Shown piece by piece: positions 17,289-25,720 of a stretch of DNA of 64,000 nucleotides. Each line of letters opens with the position of its first letter. The stretch's first letter is position 1. The translations under genes and the position numbers were made by a program. The notes under the pieces were generated by a model. That model was not told the DNA's origin and searched no databases. It saw nothing but the letters and a program-made list of their open reading frames with translations. The DNA is from Bog-473 sp963717455 (GTDB lineage: Bacteria; Actinomycetota; Acidimicrobiia; Acidimicrobiales; RAAP-2), in the NCBI GenBank assembly GCA_963717455.1, contig OY970336.1, forward strand, positions 1,426,001 through 1,490,000, given 5' to 3'.

Positions 17289-17597
17289 GTGGTCCTCCCG
17301 TTCGACCCGGCCTGTGACCTCTGTGAGGCGGCGCGCCTGTCGGAATGGCATCACGAGGATGACGTGTGCTGGGTAGCCGACTGCGAGGTGTGCGGGGTGC
17401 CCATGGTGGTGTGGAAGCACCACGGTCAGACGCCACCCGAAGGTGACCTGCAGCACATGATGGTCCAGCTGACCCGGGTGGCCGACGCCCGCTTCGGCGC
17501 CGGCGAGTGGTCGATCGACCGCGTCATGCGGCAGATCCCCAACCATTTCCACGCCCACGGGCGCGACCCGAATTGGTGGTTTCGCCGGTTCCGATAG
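17289..17597 (+). CDS. Small HIT-like protein with Cys pairs and HxHxH motif
   Basis: 102 residues from GTG 17289, eight bases after the kinase stop. It has CDLC near the N-terminus, CEVCG in the middle, and C-terminal RQIPNHFHAHGRD, reminiscent of the histidine triad of HIT hydrolases; Trp-rich ends (PNWWFRRFR) are odd. The Cys pairs suggest metal binding. A shortened HIT-like nucleotide hydrolase or metal-binding protein is possible, but the normal HIT core before the triad is not obvious, so function is open. Likely co-transcribed with the kinase. Confidence 0.6.
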   Translation: MVLPFDPACDLCEAARLSEWHHEDDVCWVADCEVCGVPMVVWKHHGQTPPEGDLQHMMVQLTRVADARFGAGEWSIDRVMRQIPNHFHAHGRDPNWWFRRFR

Positions 17598-17645
17598 GCG
17601 CCTGGGGCAAGTTCAGGAAAATTCGGCAACGGTAGGGTGTCCCAG

Positions 17646-19274
17646 GTGGAAACCCCCCGGGACGAGCGCTCCGACGTGCTGCTCGACCCCCAATACGACC
17701 CCGGCGGCGGGGCTATGGGGACCCTGGGGGCGGACGGTTCGGTCGAGACGAACTGGTTCACCCTCCTGCATCGCCGCGTGTCGGCGCGGGCGGTGCGCAG
17801 CCCGCGTTACCAGTGGTGGGCGCTCGTCGCGTTGTTGGCCGGACTGTTGTCGCTCAACATCACCTTCACCGTCTTCGTCGTCGCCCTTCCGACCGTCAAG
17901 GCGGACTTCCATACCAACTTCTCCGTGCTGGCCTGGGCTTCGACCGGCCCCCTGCTCGCCTTCGGCGTCGCCGCCCCGTTCTTCGGCAAAGCCGGGGACC
18001 TCTTCGGTCATCGGAGGCTGTATCAATTCGGGCTGATCGGCGCCATGGTCAGCGCGATCCTGACTGCGACCGCGCCCAATGTCGGCATGCTGCTGTTCGC
18101 TCGCGCCCTCGATGGCGTGCAGGGTGCCGCCACGGGCACGGCGTCAATGGCGATCATCCTCGAACTCTTCGCGAAAGAGGACCGGGTCAAGGCACTCGGG
18201 TGGTGGTCCTTGGTAGGTGCCGGAGGTCCGGTTCTCGGAGTCACGCTCGGCTCACCAGTGATCCAGTACTTCGGGTGGCGCACACTGTTCTGGGGCCAGC
18301 TCGTGCTGCTGATCATCGCCTCGGTGGTGGTCGCGCTCTTGCTGCCATCGGACAAGCGTGCTCGTCGGAACTCCACCGCGGAAGCGAGTCTCGACGGGGA
18401 CGGGCGACCGAAGCGGTCACACGTCTGGGAGGGTATGGACTGGTTGGGCAGCTGGAGCCTGGCTGGTGGGGTCACCGCCGCGATGCTCGTGCTGAGCATC
18501 GGCCCCATCGTCGGCTGGACGTCGCCCGCGGTGATCGCAGCAGGGGTCGCCGCGATGGTCCTCGCGGTCGTCTTCATCTGGCGGGAATCGACGTTCACCA
18601 CCCCACTCGTCCCGACCACGTACTGGCGGCGTCGCAACTTCATGTTCCCGATGGGAACGAAGAGCTTCTCGAGCTTCGCCTATTTCGGAGGGTTCTTCCT
18701 GTTCCCTCTGCTCATGGAGCAGGTCTACGGCTACAGCGTCTCGCAGGTGGGATTCATCTCAGTGGCCCGACCGTTGCTGTTCGCGATCAGCGCGCCGATC
18801 GCCGGCTACATGGCGGTGCGCACGGGCGAGCGGACTGCGACGCTCTTCGGCACGGGCGCCCTCTTTCTCTCGATGGTGCTGTTCGCCACCCTCGGTGCCT
18901 CATCGGGCCTCTTGGTGATCCTCGTCGCGCTCGCGCTTTCGGGCCTCGGTATGGGGGTCTCGATGCCGGCAACCTCGGCCACCATGTCCAACGAGCTGGC
19001 CGAATCGGAATACGGCGTCATGAGCGCTGCCCAGCTCCTGGCCACCCAGGTCGGGGAGGTGGCGGGGATCCAGGCGGTGCTGACGATTCAGGAATCGATC
19101 GCTCGGCGCTCGGGCCTGGGCAGCGTGCACCACAGCACGGCGTTGCTCCATAGCTTCTCCGTCGCGTTCTGGGTGGGCGCGGTCGTGGCGGGGCTCTCAG
19201 TGGTATGCGCGCTTTTCATCCGCTCGCTGCCGCGGGGCGCCCGCGCTCCGGAGTTGCTTGCCGACGCCGCCTGA
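17646..19274 (+). CDS. MFS transporter, DHA2 (14-helix) drug/proton antiporter family
   Basis: About 542 residues with roughly 14 hydrophobic helices. The motif-A-like loop GKAGDLFGHRRLYQFG between helices 2 and 3 and motif C-like LGWWSLVGAGGPVLGVTLG in helix 5 mark a proton-driven exporter of the EmrB/QacA group. A 55-residue acidic N-terminal tail precedes helix 1. GTG 17646 is preferred since TAGGGT ends seven bases before it; GTG 17637 is an in-frame alternative overlapping that hexamer. Substrate unknown; no adjacent regulator. It ends tail-to-tail with the SCP2 gene. Confidence 0.88.
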   Translation: METPRDERSDVLLDPQYDPGGGAMGTLGADGSVETNWFTLLHRRVSARAVRSPRYQWWALVALLAGLLSLNITFTVFVVALPTVKADFHTNFSVLAWASTGPLLAFGVAAPFFGKAGDLFGHRRLYQFGLIGAMVSAILTATAPNVGMLLFARALDGVQGAATGTASMAIILELFAKEDRVKALGWWSLVGAGGPVLGVTLGSPVIQYFGWRTLFWGQLVLLIIASVVVALLLPSDKRARRNSTAEASLDGDGRPKRSHVWEGMDWLGSWSLAGGVTAAMLVLSIGPIVGWTSPAVIAAGVAAMVLAVVFIWRESTFTTPLVPTTYWRRRNFMFPMGTKSFSSFAYFGGFFLFPLLMEQVYGYSVSQVGFISVARPLLFAISAPIAGYMAVRTGERTATLFGTGALFLSMVLFATLGASSGLLVILVALALSGLGMGVSMPATSATMSNELAESEYGVMSAAQLLATQVGEVAGIQAVLTIQESIARRSGLGSVHHSTALLHSFSVAFWVGAVVAGLSVVCALFIRSLPRGARAPELLADAA

Positions 19275-19301
19275 GGGTGTCGGCGGGGCGCCCCGAGGTT
19301 G

Positions 19302-19715
19302 CTATTCGGTGATCTCGCGCAGCCGGGTGGCCAGCTCGGCTGCGTTGGGGTCGCTCGCCGCGGGCGTGGCCTGCAGGGCCATCAGCTTGGCCATGTCCCC
19401 CTCGACCCGCACCTTGCCGGCCATGAAAGCCTGCATGCCGGCTTGGGGATTCCCCTCGACGAGGATCGCCTTCGCCGTGTCGTAGTCAACCGTGACCTTG
19501 AGGTCCTGGACCTCGAGGTGACCAATGTCCAGGACAAGCTCACCATTCGAGGTGTCCATGTGGGCGTGGATGTCGTCCTCGGAGAAGGGAACCGCCGTCA
19601 CGACGAGGTTCATACGAACGACGTGGGGGATTGGAAGCGTCTTGCCTTCGTACTCCGCCCGGATCTTGCGGGCCTCGTCCAGCCATTCGTCGCTGAGGAA
19701 CGGGTACGACGGCAT
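19302..19715 (-). CDS. SCP2 sterol-binding domain protein
   Basis: 137 residues starting at ATG 19715, which follows AAGGAG at good spacing; a longer frame upstream has no support. The single domain ends with the SCP2 signature QAFMAGKVRVEGDMAKLMALQ-like stretch (about residues 95-115) and contains alternating strands. Such stand-alone domains bind lipids or acyl-CoA in a hydrophobic tunnel and are common in lipid-rich Actinobacteria. It lies convergent to the MFS gene and divergent from the esterase gene, with a 114-base gap that can serve both promoters. No lipid-metabolism neighbour pins down its ligand. Confidence 0.82.
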   Translation of the reverse strand: MPSYPFLSDEWLDEARKIRAEYEGKTLPIPHVVRMNLVVTAVPFSEDDIHAHMDTSNGELVLDIGHLEVQDLKVTVDYDTAKAILVEGNPQAGMQAFMAGKVRVEGDMAKLMALQATPAASDPNAAELATRLREITE

Positions 19716-19829
19716 TGCGTGCTCCTTCGTCTTCTTCGGTCTCGGTCGGGGTGCGGGACCTCGCTCGCCCCGCCCCGGAGCCATGTGGCCGCCGGAACCC
19801 TACCCTCCTCGCCGGTAGGCTGCCGCAGC

Positions 19830-20594
19830 GTGACCTCCCCAATCATTCCCGGTGCCGAGCCCTATTCAGCGACCGGCGACGGCCGAGGAGCGCTGGTGCT
19901 GCACGGCTTCACCGGCAACCCCCAATCCATGCGGGGCCTGGCATTGGCGCTGGCTGATGCTGGGTTCACGGTCGAGATGCCGCTGCTGCCCGGGCACGGG
20001 ACGGACATCTCCGACATGCTCCCGACCCGATGGAAGGACTGGTCGGAGGCGGCCGAGACGACCTATGACGAGCTGGCCGCGCGCAGCGACTCCGTCGTGG
20101 TGGTCGGCCTCTCCATGGGCGGAATGCTGAGCGTGTGGCTCGCCCAGCGCCACCCTGAGATCGCCGCCATCGTCGTGGTCAACCCGCTCATCGCACCTCC
20201 CGACGCCGACACCCTGACGCTCGTGGAGTCGATGATCGAGAACGGCGACGAGGTTGCGCCGGGCATCGGGTCCGACATCGCAATGGAGGGCGCGGTGGAG
20301 TCCGCATATCCGGGCCTCCCGTTGCGAGCCGCTCTCTCGCTCTTCGCCGCCGCATCAGAGGTCGGAGCCGACGTCGAGTCCGTGACGTGCCCGGTTCTCG
20401 TGTTCACGAGCGTGCAGGACCATGTGGTCGATCCGAAATCGAGCGAGATCCTCGCCGCGCGCGCCAAAGGCCCGGTCGAGCGGGTGACGCTCGAACGCAG
20501 CTACCACGTGGCCACGCTGGACTATGACAAGGACGAGATCGAGTCGCGCACCGTGGAGTTCGTGACTAGCGTCCTGTCGTCGCCCCGACCGTGA
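19830..20594 (+). CDS. Alpha/beta-hydrolase, carboxylesterase (Est30-like)
   Basis: 254 residues from GTG 19830. Oxyanion segment LVLHGFTGNPQSMRG, nucleophile Ser 95 in VVGLSMGGML, and the late Asp (FTSVQDHVVD) and His (RSYHVATLDYDKD) complete the triad of monoacylglycerol lipase/carboxylesterase Est30 proteins. It would hydrolyse short-chain esters in the cytoplasm; no signal peptide. The stop overlaps the gatC start (GTGA), so it is translationally coupled to gatCAB, an unexpected partner for tRNA amidation. TAGGCT ends eight bases before the start. Confidence 0.85.
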   Translation: MTSPIIPGAEPYSATGDGRGALVLHGFTGNPQSMRGLALALADAGFTVEMPLLPGHGTDISDMLPTRWKDWSEAAETTYDELAARSDSVVVVGLSMGGMLSVWLAQRHPEIAAIVVVNPLIAPPDADTLTLVESMIENGDEVAPGIGSDIAMEGAVESAYPGLPLRAALSLFAAASEVGADVESVTCPVLVFTSVQDHVVDPKSSEILAARAKGPVERVTLERSYHVATLDYDKDEIESRTVEFVTSVLSSPRP

Positions 20595-20920
20595 GTGACC
20601 CCGCAGACGCGGCACGGGGCCGCGTGGCTCTCAGCCGAGAAGACGTGATCCACGTGGCGCACCTGGCTCGCCTTGAACTCCGCGACCACGAAGTCGAGCT
20701 CTTTACCGCGCAGTTGCGTACCGTGCTCGACCACGCCGCCGACGTAGCGGCGCTGGACCTCGCCCACCTGGAGCCGTCCTCCCACCCCATCGCACTGGAG
20801 AACGTGCTGCGGCCTGACGAGCCCCGGCCCAGCCTGGACCGGGACGAGGTGCTGGCTCAGGCGCCGGCGGTGGAGGACCACCAATTTCGCGTGCCCCGTA
20901 TCGGAGGCGAGGCGCCGTGA
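20591..20920 (+). CDS. gatC: Aspartyl/glutamyl-tRNA amidotransferase subunit C
   Basis: 109 residues. The pattern VIHVAHLARLELRDHEVELF, then a mid helix and RPDEPRPSLDRDEVLAQAP is typical of GatC, the small clamp that holds GatA and GatB together. The complex converts Glu-tRNAGln or Asp-tRNAAsn to the amidated form. GTG start overlaps the esterase stop and its own TGA overlaps gatA, so the three subunits are made in step. Confidence 0.93.
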   Translation: MSDPADAARGRVALSREDVIHVAHLARLELRDHEVELFTAQLRTVLDHAADVAALDLAHLEPSSHPIALENVLRPDEPRPSLDRDEVLAQAPAVEDHQFRVPRIGGEAP

Positions 20921-22350
20921 CCGGTGCGCGGGCGCTGGCGGCCGACGTCCGCAGCGGGAAGCGGGCTGCCCGTGAGGTGGTGGAGGAGGCACTCGCCGCG
21001 GTGGCGGAGGGCAACGGGGAACTCAACGCGTTCCTCACCGTCCTCGGCGACGAGGCTCGGTCGCAAGCCGACACAGTCGACGCAGCAGTGGCCGCGGGGC
21101 GCGACCCCGGCCCCCTGGCGGGCGTGCCCGTCGCGCTGAAGGACAACCTGTGCACCCGTGGCGCTCCCACCACATGCGGCTCGAGGATCCTGGACGGCTG
21201 GCGCCCCCCATACGACGCAACCGTCGTGCAGTCCCTACTCGCCGCCGGTGCCATCTCGCTTGGCAAGACGAACATGGACGAGTTCGCGATGGGCAGTTCG
21301 ACCGAGAACTCGGCCTTCGGTCCGACCCGCAACCCGCGGCACACCGGCAAGGTCCCTGGAGGCAGCAGCGGCGGCTCGGCGGCCGCTGTGGCGGCCGGCT
21401 TCGCCCCTCTCGGGCTCGGCTCCGATACCGGTGGATCGATCCGCCAGCCCGCCGCGCTTTGTGGAGTGGTCGGGATGAAGCCAACGTACGGCCGCATCTC
21501 GCGCTATGGACTGGTCGCCTTCGCCAGCTCGCTGGACCAAATTGGACCATTCGCCGCCACGGTGGAGGACGCGGCACTTCTCTACGACGTCTTGGCGGGG
21601 CACGACCCGCTTGACAGCACATCACTCCCTTCGGTCCCCGAGCCCACGCTGGCGTCAATCCACGAAGGCGTCGAGGGCATCCGGGTCGGGCTGTGCCGCG
21701 ACCTCGTGGACGGCTGCGCGCCTGATGTAGCGGCGCGAGTGCATGAGGCGGCCGACGCTCTGGCCGGCGCCGGAGCCAAGGTGGAGGAGATCTCGGTGCC
21801 TGAGTTCGCCTACGGGCTGTCGGCCTACTACCTCATCGCTCCGGCCGAGGCGTCGTCGAACCTTGCCCGCTATGACGGGGTCCGCTACGGGCTCCGTGTC
21901 GACGGGGAGGACGCGGAAGCTATGAACACCGCCACCCGCACCGCCGGCTTCGGCGCCGAGGTCAAGCGTCGGGTGATGCTGGGCACGTACGCGCTTTCGG
22001 CCGGCTACTACGACGCCTACTACGCGCAGGCGCAGCGGGTCCGCACGCTGGTGGTGCGGGCGTTCGACCGCGCATACGAGTCCGTCGACGTGCTACTGGG
22101 TGCGACGGCGCCGACGACGGCGTTCGACTTGGGGGCGAAGGTCGACGACCCGATGGCGATGTACATGAACGACGTCTGCACGATCCCATCCAACCTCTCG
22201 GGACACCCCGCCGCCTCCGTCCCGTTCGGCACCGGCGACGACGGCCTGCCGGTGGGTGTGCAGGTGCTCGCGCCAGCGCTGGGGGAGGCGATCCTGTTCC
22301 GTGTGGCCCAGGTGGTGGAGTCCCATGCGCCGCAGGGGGCGGTGTCGTGA
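20917..22350 (+). CDS. gatA: Aspartyl/glutamyl-tRNA amidotransferase subunit A
   Basis: 477 residues, normal length. Amidase-signature residues are clear: catalytic Lys in GVPVALKDNLCT, the two Ser in PGGSSGGSAAAVAAGF and GSDTGGSIRQPAALCG. This subunit liberates ammonia from glutamine for the GatB reaction. GTG at 20917 overlaps the gatC stop and the stop overlaps gatB (GTGA), the standard C-A-B order. Confidence 0.97.
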   Translation: MTGARALAADVRSGKRAAREVVEEALAAVAEGNGELNAFLTVLGDEARSQADTVDAAVAAGRDPGPLAGVPVALKDNLCTRGAPTTCGSRILDGWRPPYDATVVQSLLAAGAISLGKTNMDEFAMGSSTENSAFGPTRNPRHTGKVPGGSSGGSAAAVAAGFAPLGLGSDTGGSIRQPAALCGVVGMKPTYGRISRYGLVAFASSLDQIGPFAATVEDAALLYDVLAGHDPLDSTSLPSVPEPTLASIHEGVEGIRVGLCRDLVDGCAPDVAARVHEAADALAGAGAKVEEISVPEFAYGLSAYYLIAPAEASSNLARYDGVRYGLRVDGEDAEAMNTATRTAGFGAEVKRRVMLGTYALSAGYYDAYYAQAQRVRTLVVRAFDRAYESVDVLLGATAPTTAFDLGAKVDDPMAMYMNDVCTIPSNLSGHPAASVPFGTGDDGLPVGVQVLAPALGEAILFRVAQVVESHAPQGAVS

Positions 22351-23780
22351 GCACCGACTGGGAGATGGTGATCGGGCTTGAGGTCCATTGCGAGCTGGCG
22401 ACGACGACGAAGCTGTTCTGCGGGTGCAGAAACGCATTCGGCGACGAGCCCAACGTGAACATCTGCCCCGTCTGTCTTGGGTTGCCAGGCTCGCTGCCGG
22501 TCCTCAACGCGCAGGCCGTCGAGCTGGCCATGCGCATCGGGGCGGCTCTCCATTGCGAGATACGGCCCTCCGAGTTCGCCCGCAAGAACTACTTCTATCC
22601 GGATCAGGCGAAGGACTACCAGATCAGCCAGTACGACCGGCCACTCAATGTCGGGGGCTGGCTGGAGCTGCCCGGTGGTTTCCGCGTCGGCGTGACGCGG
22701 GCGCACATGGAGGAGGACACCGGCAAGCTGACCCATGTCGGCGGGAGCGGCCGTATCAACGCGGCCCTGCACGCGCTGGTCGACTACAACCGCTCTGGGG
22801 TGCCGCTGGTCGAGATCGTGAGCGAACCCGACATCCGTACCGTCGCCCACGCCCGCGCCTACGCAGCCGAATTGCGCGGCATCCTGGTGGCGACGGGCGC
22901 GTCCGACGGCCGCATGGAGGAGGGCTCCATGCGAGTGGACGCCAACGTGTCGATCCGCCCTGTCGGGAGCGAGATGTTCGGTACTCGCTGCGAGATCAAG
23001 AACCTCAACTCACTGCGCTCGCTCGGCCGGGCGATCGAGTACGAGGCGGCCCGCCAGGTCGCGGTCCTCGAGTCCGGCGGCGTGGTGCTGCAGGAGACGC
23101 GGCACTGGGACGAGTCAGCCGGGCGCACGGAGTCGATGCGCTCCAAGGAGGAGGCCAACGACTACCGCTACTTCCCAGAGCCCGATCTGGTGCCGCTGGC
23201 GCCCGACGTAGGGTGGCAAGCGCGGGTGCGGGCAGGTCTCGGTGCGATGCCGTCGGAGCGCCGGGCCGAGCTCGCCGCCGCCCTTGGTGGCGTGCCGAGC
23301 GATGCCGAGGTCGACCAGATCCGGGCCGTGGTCGACCTCGGGCTGGACGGACTCGTGACCGCCGCCGCAGAGGCAGGGGCGCCCCCGGGGTTGGCGCTGG
23401 CTCGGGCCGCCAACGAAGTAGCGGCACAGGGCGACATCGGTTTGCGACTCGACGCGAGCTCCTTTGCCGGACTCCTGACGATGGAGTCGGATGGCCGGCT
23501 CTCGGCCACGCAGTCCAAGACGGTGCTGGGGGCCCTCATCGAGCGAGGCGGCGGTGACGCGGAGGCGGTGGCGAAGGAGATGGGCTTCGAGGCACTGGGA
23601 GCGGACACGCTCTCCGCCGTGCTGGACGAGGTGATCGCCGCCCATCCCGAGGAGTGGGCCCGCTTCGCCGGGGGAGACGACAAGCTGATGGGCATGTTCA
23701 CCGGCGAAGTCATGAAGGCCACGTCCGGCAAGGCCAACGGCAAAGAGGTCGCGGCGGAGCTGCGCCGCCGGCGCGGTTAA
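22347..23780 (+). CDS. gatB: Aspartyl/glutamyl-tRNA amidotransferase subunit B
   Basis: 477 residues. EMVIGLEVHCELATTTKLFC at the start, PVCLGLPGSLPVLN, ARKNYFYPDQAKDYQISQ and KEEANDYRYFPEPDL are hallmark GatB kinase-domain segments; the C-terminal half (QIRAVVDLG onward) is the helical tRNA-binding and YqeY-like tail. It activates the side-chain carboxylate of misacylated tRNA with ATP. It is the last gene of the operon and its TAA stop (23778-23780) shares the four-base palindrome TTAA with the stop of the opposite-strand HNH gene. Confidence 0.97.
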   Translation: MSTDWEMVIGLEVHCELATTTKLFCGCRNAFGDEPNVNICPVCLGLPGSLPVLNAQAVELAMRIGAALHCEIRPSEFARKNYFYPDQAKDYQISQYDRPLNVGGWLELPGGFRVGVTRAHMEEDTGKLTHVGGSGRINAALHALVDYNRSGVPLVEIVSEPDIRTVAHARAYAAELRGILVATGASDGRMEEGSMRVDANVSIRPVGSEMFGTRCEIKNLNSLRSLGRAIEYEAARQVAVLESGGVVLQETRHWDESAGRTESMRSKEEANDYRYFPEPDLVPLAPDVGWQARVRAGLGAMPSERRAELAAALGGVPSDAEVDQIRAVVDLGLDGLVTAAAEAGAPPGLALARAANEVAAQGDIGLRLDASSFAGLLTMESDGRLSATQSKTVLGALIERGGGDAEAVAKEMGFEALGADTLSAVLDEVIAAHPEEWARFAGGDDKLMGMFTGEVMKATSGKANGKEVAAELRRRRG

Positions 23781-24961
23781 CCCGACGAACCCGTTCTCGG
23801 CACAGAACTGACGGCCGTCCACATTGGAGAGGGGCGCGACGTCATGATCCGGCCCGAAGGCCCGACGAAGGTCAATTCCCGATTGGCGTTCCCCGTCATG
23901 CTCCATCGGTCGCTATGGACGAGATGATGGTGGTGGAGGCACAGGAGCGCGAGGTTGTCGAGGTCTGTACACCCGTCCGGTTTCCAGGGCACCACGTGGT
24001 GGGTGTTGGTGAACGTCGCGTTGGTGCATCCGGGGAACCGGCAGTGGCGATCTCTGCGCATGACCTCCCGGCGCTGGGCGTCGGTCGGTTCCCGCCGGGC
24101 CCGGCCCTCGTACATCGTGTGGCCGACGTCGTCGTCGACGCCGATGGCGATCGTGGCGTCGCATGCGATTCGTCGGACGGTCTCGCAGCTGACGAGCCCG
24201 TCTCGCTCCAGCTCGCCCGCCAGTCCGGTCACCTCGCCTGACTCGTCGACCAGAGCCGCCAGCGGCACGTGGGCCACCACGAAGTACGGGCTCGCCGTCG
24301 GGCCACGTGCCGACGAGCGGATCATCCCCATGAAGCCGTCGCACAGACGTTGGTCCCACGGTGTCTCCCCGTCGGAGGGGACCTGGCGAGCTCGGGCGTG
24401 GAGACAGGCGCGGGCCTCGGCATAGGACTCGGGTGGCAGTTGGACGGTCATGGTGCGGAACTGGTCGTTGAAGCGGAGGAAGCGCCGCTCGTGGCTGGAC
24501 TCGGCACGGGTCTCCGGCTGGGCTGCCTTCGAGCGGGCCAGTTCGGCGAGCTGGCGCACCGAGCACGTCCGAGCCTGTTGACGCAGGTCCTGGTCGGTCT
24601 CCGGCGTCGCGGTGTCAGCGACGGCTCGAACCTTGTCGAGGGAGACCTCGCCGGCGCAGAGCCCGGCGACGAGGTGCGGGATGTCCCATGCCTTCTCGCC
24701 CAGGTGTGCGTAGGAACGTGCCGTCGGTGTCGAGACGCCGAAGCGCTCCACGGCCCATGCCTCCGGGGATGTCGCCCCGTCCTCTCGATACGTCTGGCGG
24801 CGCTCGACCTCGCCCAGCAGCACGACGATGGCCCCTTCGACGGCTGCCTTCTCGCGGAACAGCCGGTCGAGACGGTCCGTGATCTCCTCGTTGGACAGGG
24901 CAGCCGCCGCGCTGATCACGTCAGTGGCAGTGGCAGCAGTGTCGGTCCCGGCGGGCATCAC
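23777..24961 (-). CDS. DUF222 and HNH-endonuclease domain protein (13E12-repeat family)
   Basis: 394 residues. The N-terminal two thirds is the helical DUF222 domain (AVERFGVSTPTARSYAHLGE, LCAGEVSLDKVRAVADTA), and the C-terminal part is an HNH nuclease: RDRHCRFPGCTN, THHVVPW, DLDNLALLCLHHHHLVH carry the zinc Cys and the catalytic His/Asn/His. This family is multi-copy in Mycobacterium and other Actinobacteria, often linked to repeated or mobile elements, but its role is unknown. I see no flanking repeats here. It sits between gatB and a TetR gene, on the opposite strand to gatB. Confidence 0.85.
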   Translation of the reverse strand: MMPAGTDTAATATDVISAAAALSNEEITDRLDRLFREKAAVEGAIVVLLGEVERRQTYREDGATSPEAWAVERFGVSTPTARSYAHLGEKAWDIPHLVAGLCAGEVSLDKVRAVADTATPETDQDLRQQARTCSVRQLAELARSKAAQPETRAESSHERRFLRFNDQFRTMTVQLPPESYAEARACLHARARQVPSDGETPWDQRLCDGFMGMIRSSARGPTASPYFVVAHVPLAALVDESGEVTGLAGELERDGLVSCETVRRIACDATIAIGVDDDVGHTMYEGRARREPTDAQRREVMRRDRHCRFPGCTNATFTNTHHVVPWKPDGCTDLDNLALLCLHHHHLVHSDRWSMTGNANRELTFVGPSGRIMTSRPSPMWTAVSSVPRTGSSG

Positions 24962-25003
24962 CTCAGAACGGTCCCGGCCCGCATCGCAATGTCTCGAGAC
25001 GAC

Positions 25004-25630
25004 TTAGTCGATGACCCCGGAGATGTAGCGGTCGAGGGTCGGGCCGGCCCAGCGGGCGATCTGCCGGGGTGCGGCGGTCGAGACCGGCGGCACACGCAGG
25101 ATGTAGCGGGTGAACGCCAGTCCCATCAGCTGGGAGGAGACGAGGGCGCGCCGCTGACGGGTGAGGGCCGCACTCTCGCCGGGGTTGGTCGGGCTGTTCT
25201 GCCAGACCCGCTCGGCAACGAACTCGCGCATCGCATCGGCCACGCTGGTCGATGCCGCCATACCTGCCACACACGCTGCGAAGGAGGAGCCCGACCCCTC
25301 CGCCTCGTCCCACATGGTCAAGAAACCCACGATGATCCCGGCGCCAACAGTCGCCACCGAGGAAGCGGAAGCGGAAGCGGAAGCGGCGGAGGACGTCTGC
25401 TCTTGGATATGGCGCGGGTCGAAGGGCAGAGCCATCGCCGCCACGAAGAGACTCGCCTTGCCGTCGAAGTAGTGATGGACGAGCGAGGGATCGACGGCCG
25501 CTTCTCGGGCGATGGCACGTAGGCTGGCGCCGTCATAGCCCTTCGCCCCGAAGACACGCTGCGCCGCCGCGACGATGGCACCCCGGGTGTCGGCATTGCC
25601 GGGCCGCCGGCCGACGGCGGCGGTCACCAC
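25004..25630 (-). CDS. TetR-family transcriptional regulator
   Basis: 208 residues. The N-terminal HTH has the family pattern: TRGAIVAAAQRVFGAKGYDG, then ASLRAIAREAAVDPSLVHHYFDGKASLF (recognition helix SLVHHYF). The C-terminal ligand domain includes a Ser/Ala stretch encoded by four GGAAGC hexamers (25361-25384). It is divergent from an MMPL transporter over a 90-base gap containing a promoter and a perfect inverted repeat, so it most probably represses the transporter and perhaps itself; the inducer is unknown. Stop is 43 bases from the HNH start on the same strand. Confidence 0.9.
   Translation of the reverse strand: MVTAAVGRRPGNADTRGAIVAAAQRVFGAKGYDGASLRAIAREAAVDPSLVHHYFDGKASLFVAAMALPFDPRHIQEQTSSAASASASASSVATVGAGIIVGFLTMWDEAEGSGSSFAACVAGMAASTSVADAMREFVAERVWQNSPTNPGESAALTRQRRALVSSQLMGLAFTRYILRVPPVSTAAPRQIARWAGPTLDRYISGVID
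25361..25384. repeat. Four tandem GGAAGC hexamers inside the TetR gene
   Basis: The plus strand reads GGAAGC four times in succession, followed by one decayed unit. On the coding strand this is GCTTCC, an Ala-Ser dipeptide repeat in the ligand-binding half of TetR. Length is a multiple of three, so unit gain or loss would change the linker without breaking the frame. Confidence 0.85.
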
Positions 25631-25659
25631 ACCCGTCCAAGAGAGCGGGTCAGCGGGTA

Positions 25660-25701
25660 TTCACCAGTAGGGAATTCTGTGGTACAACTCATCAATGATG
25701 A
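25660..25701 (+). promoter_or_regulatory. Promoter and TetR operator before the MMPL gene
   Basis: TTCACC (25660-25665), 17 bases, TACAAC (25683-25688) form the promoter. Directly after the -10, TCATCA-A-TGATGA (25689-25701) is a perfect inverted repeat around one base, placed over the likely start of transcription. This is where a TetR dimer from the divergent gene would block initiation. The region is strikingly AT-rich compared with its surroundings. Confidence 0.65.
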
Positions 25702-25720
25702 ATTATAGGAGGTGGCGGCG

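Noticed and set aside
23777..24961. DUF222-HNH gene as an intein, group I intron or insertion sequence
   Set aside because: No splicing motifs, host gene interruption, terminal repeats or target duplication seen.
25361..25384. Tandem hexamers as a CRISPR or VNTR locus
   Set aside because: Units are only six bases, without spacers, and lie within a coding sequence.
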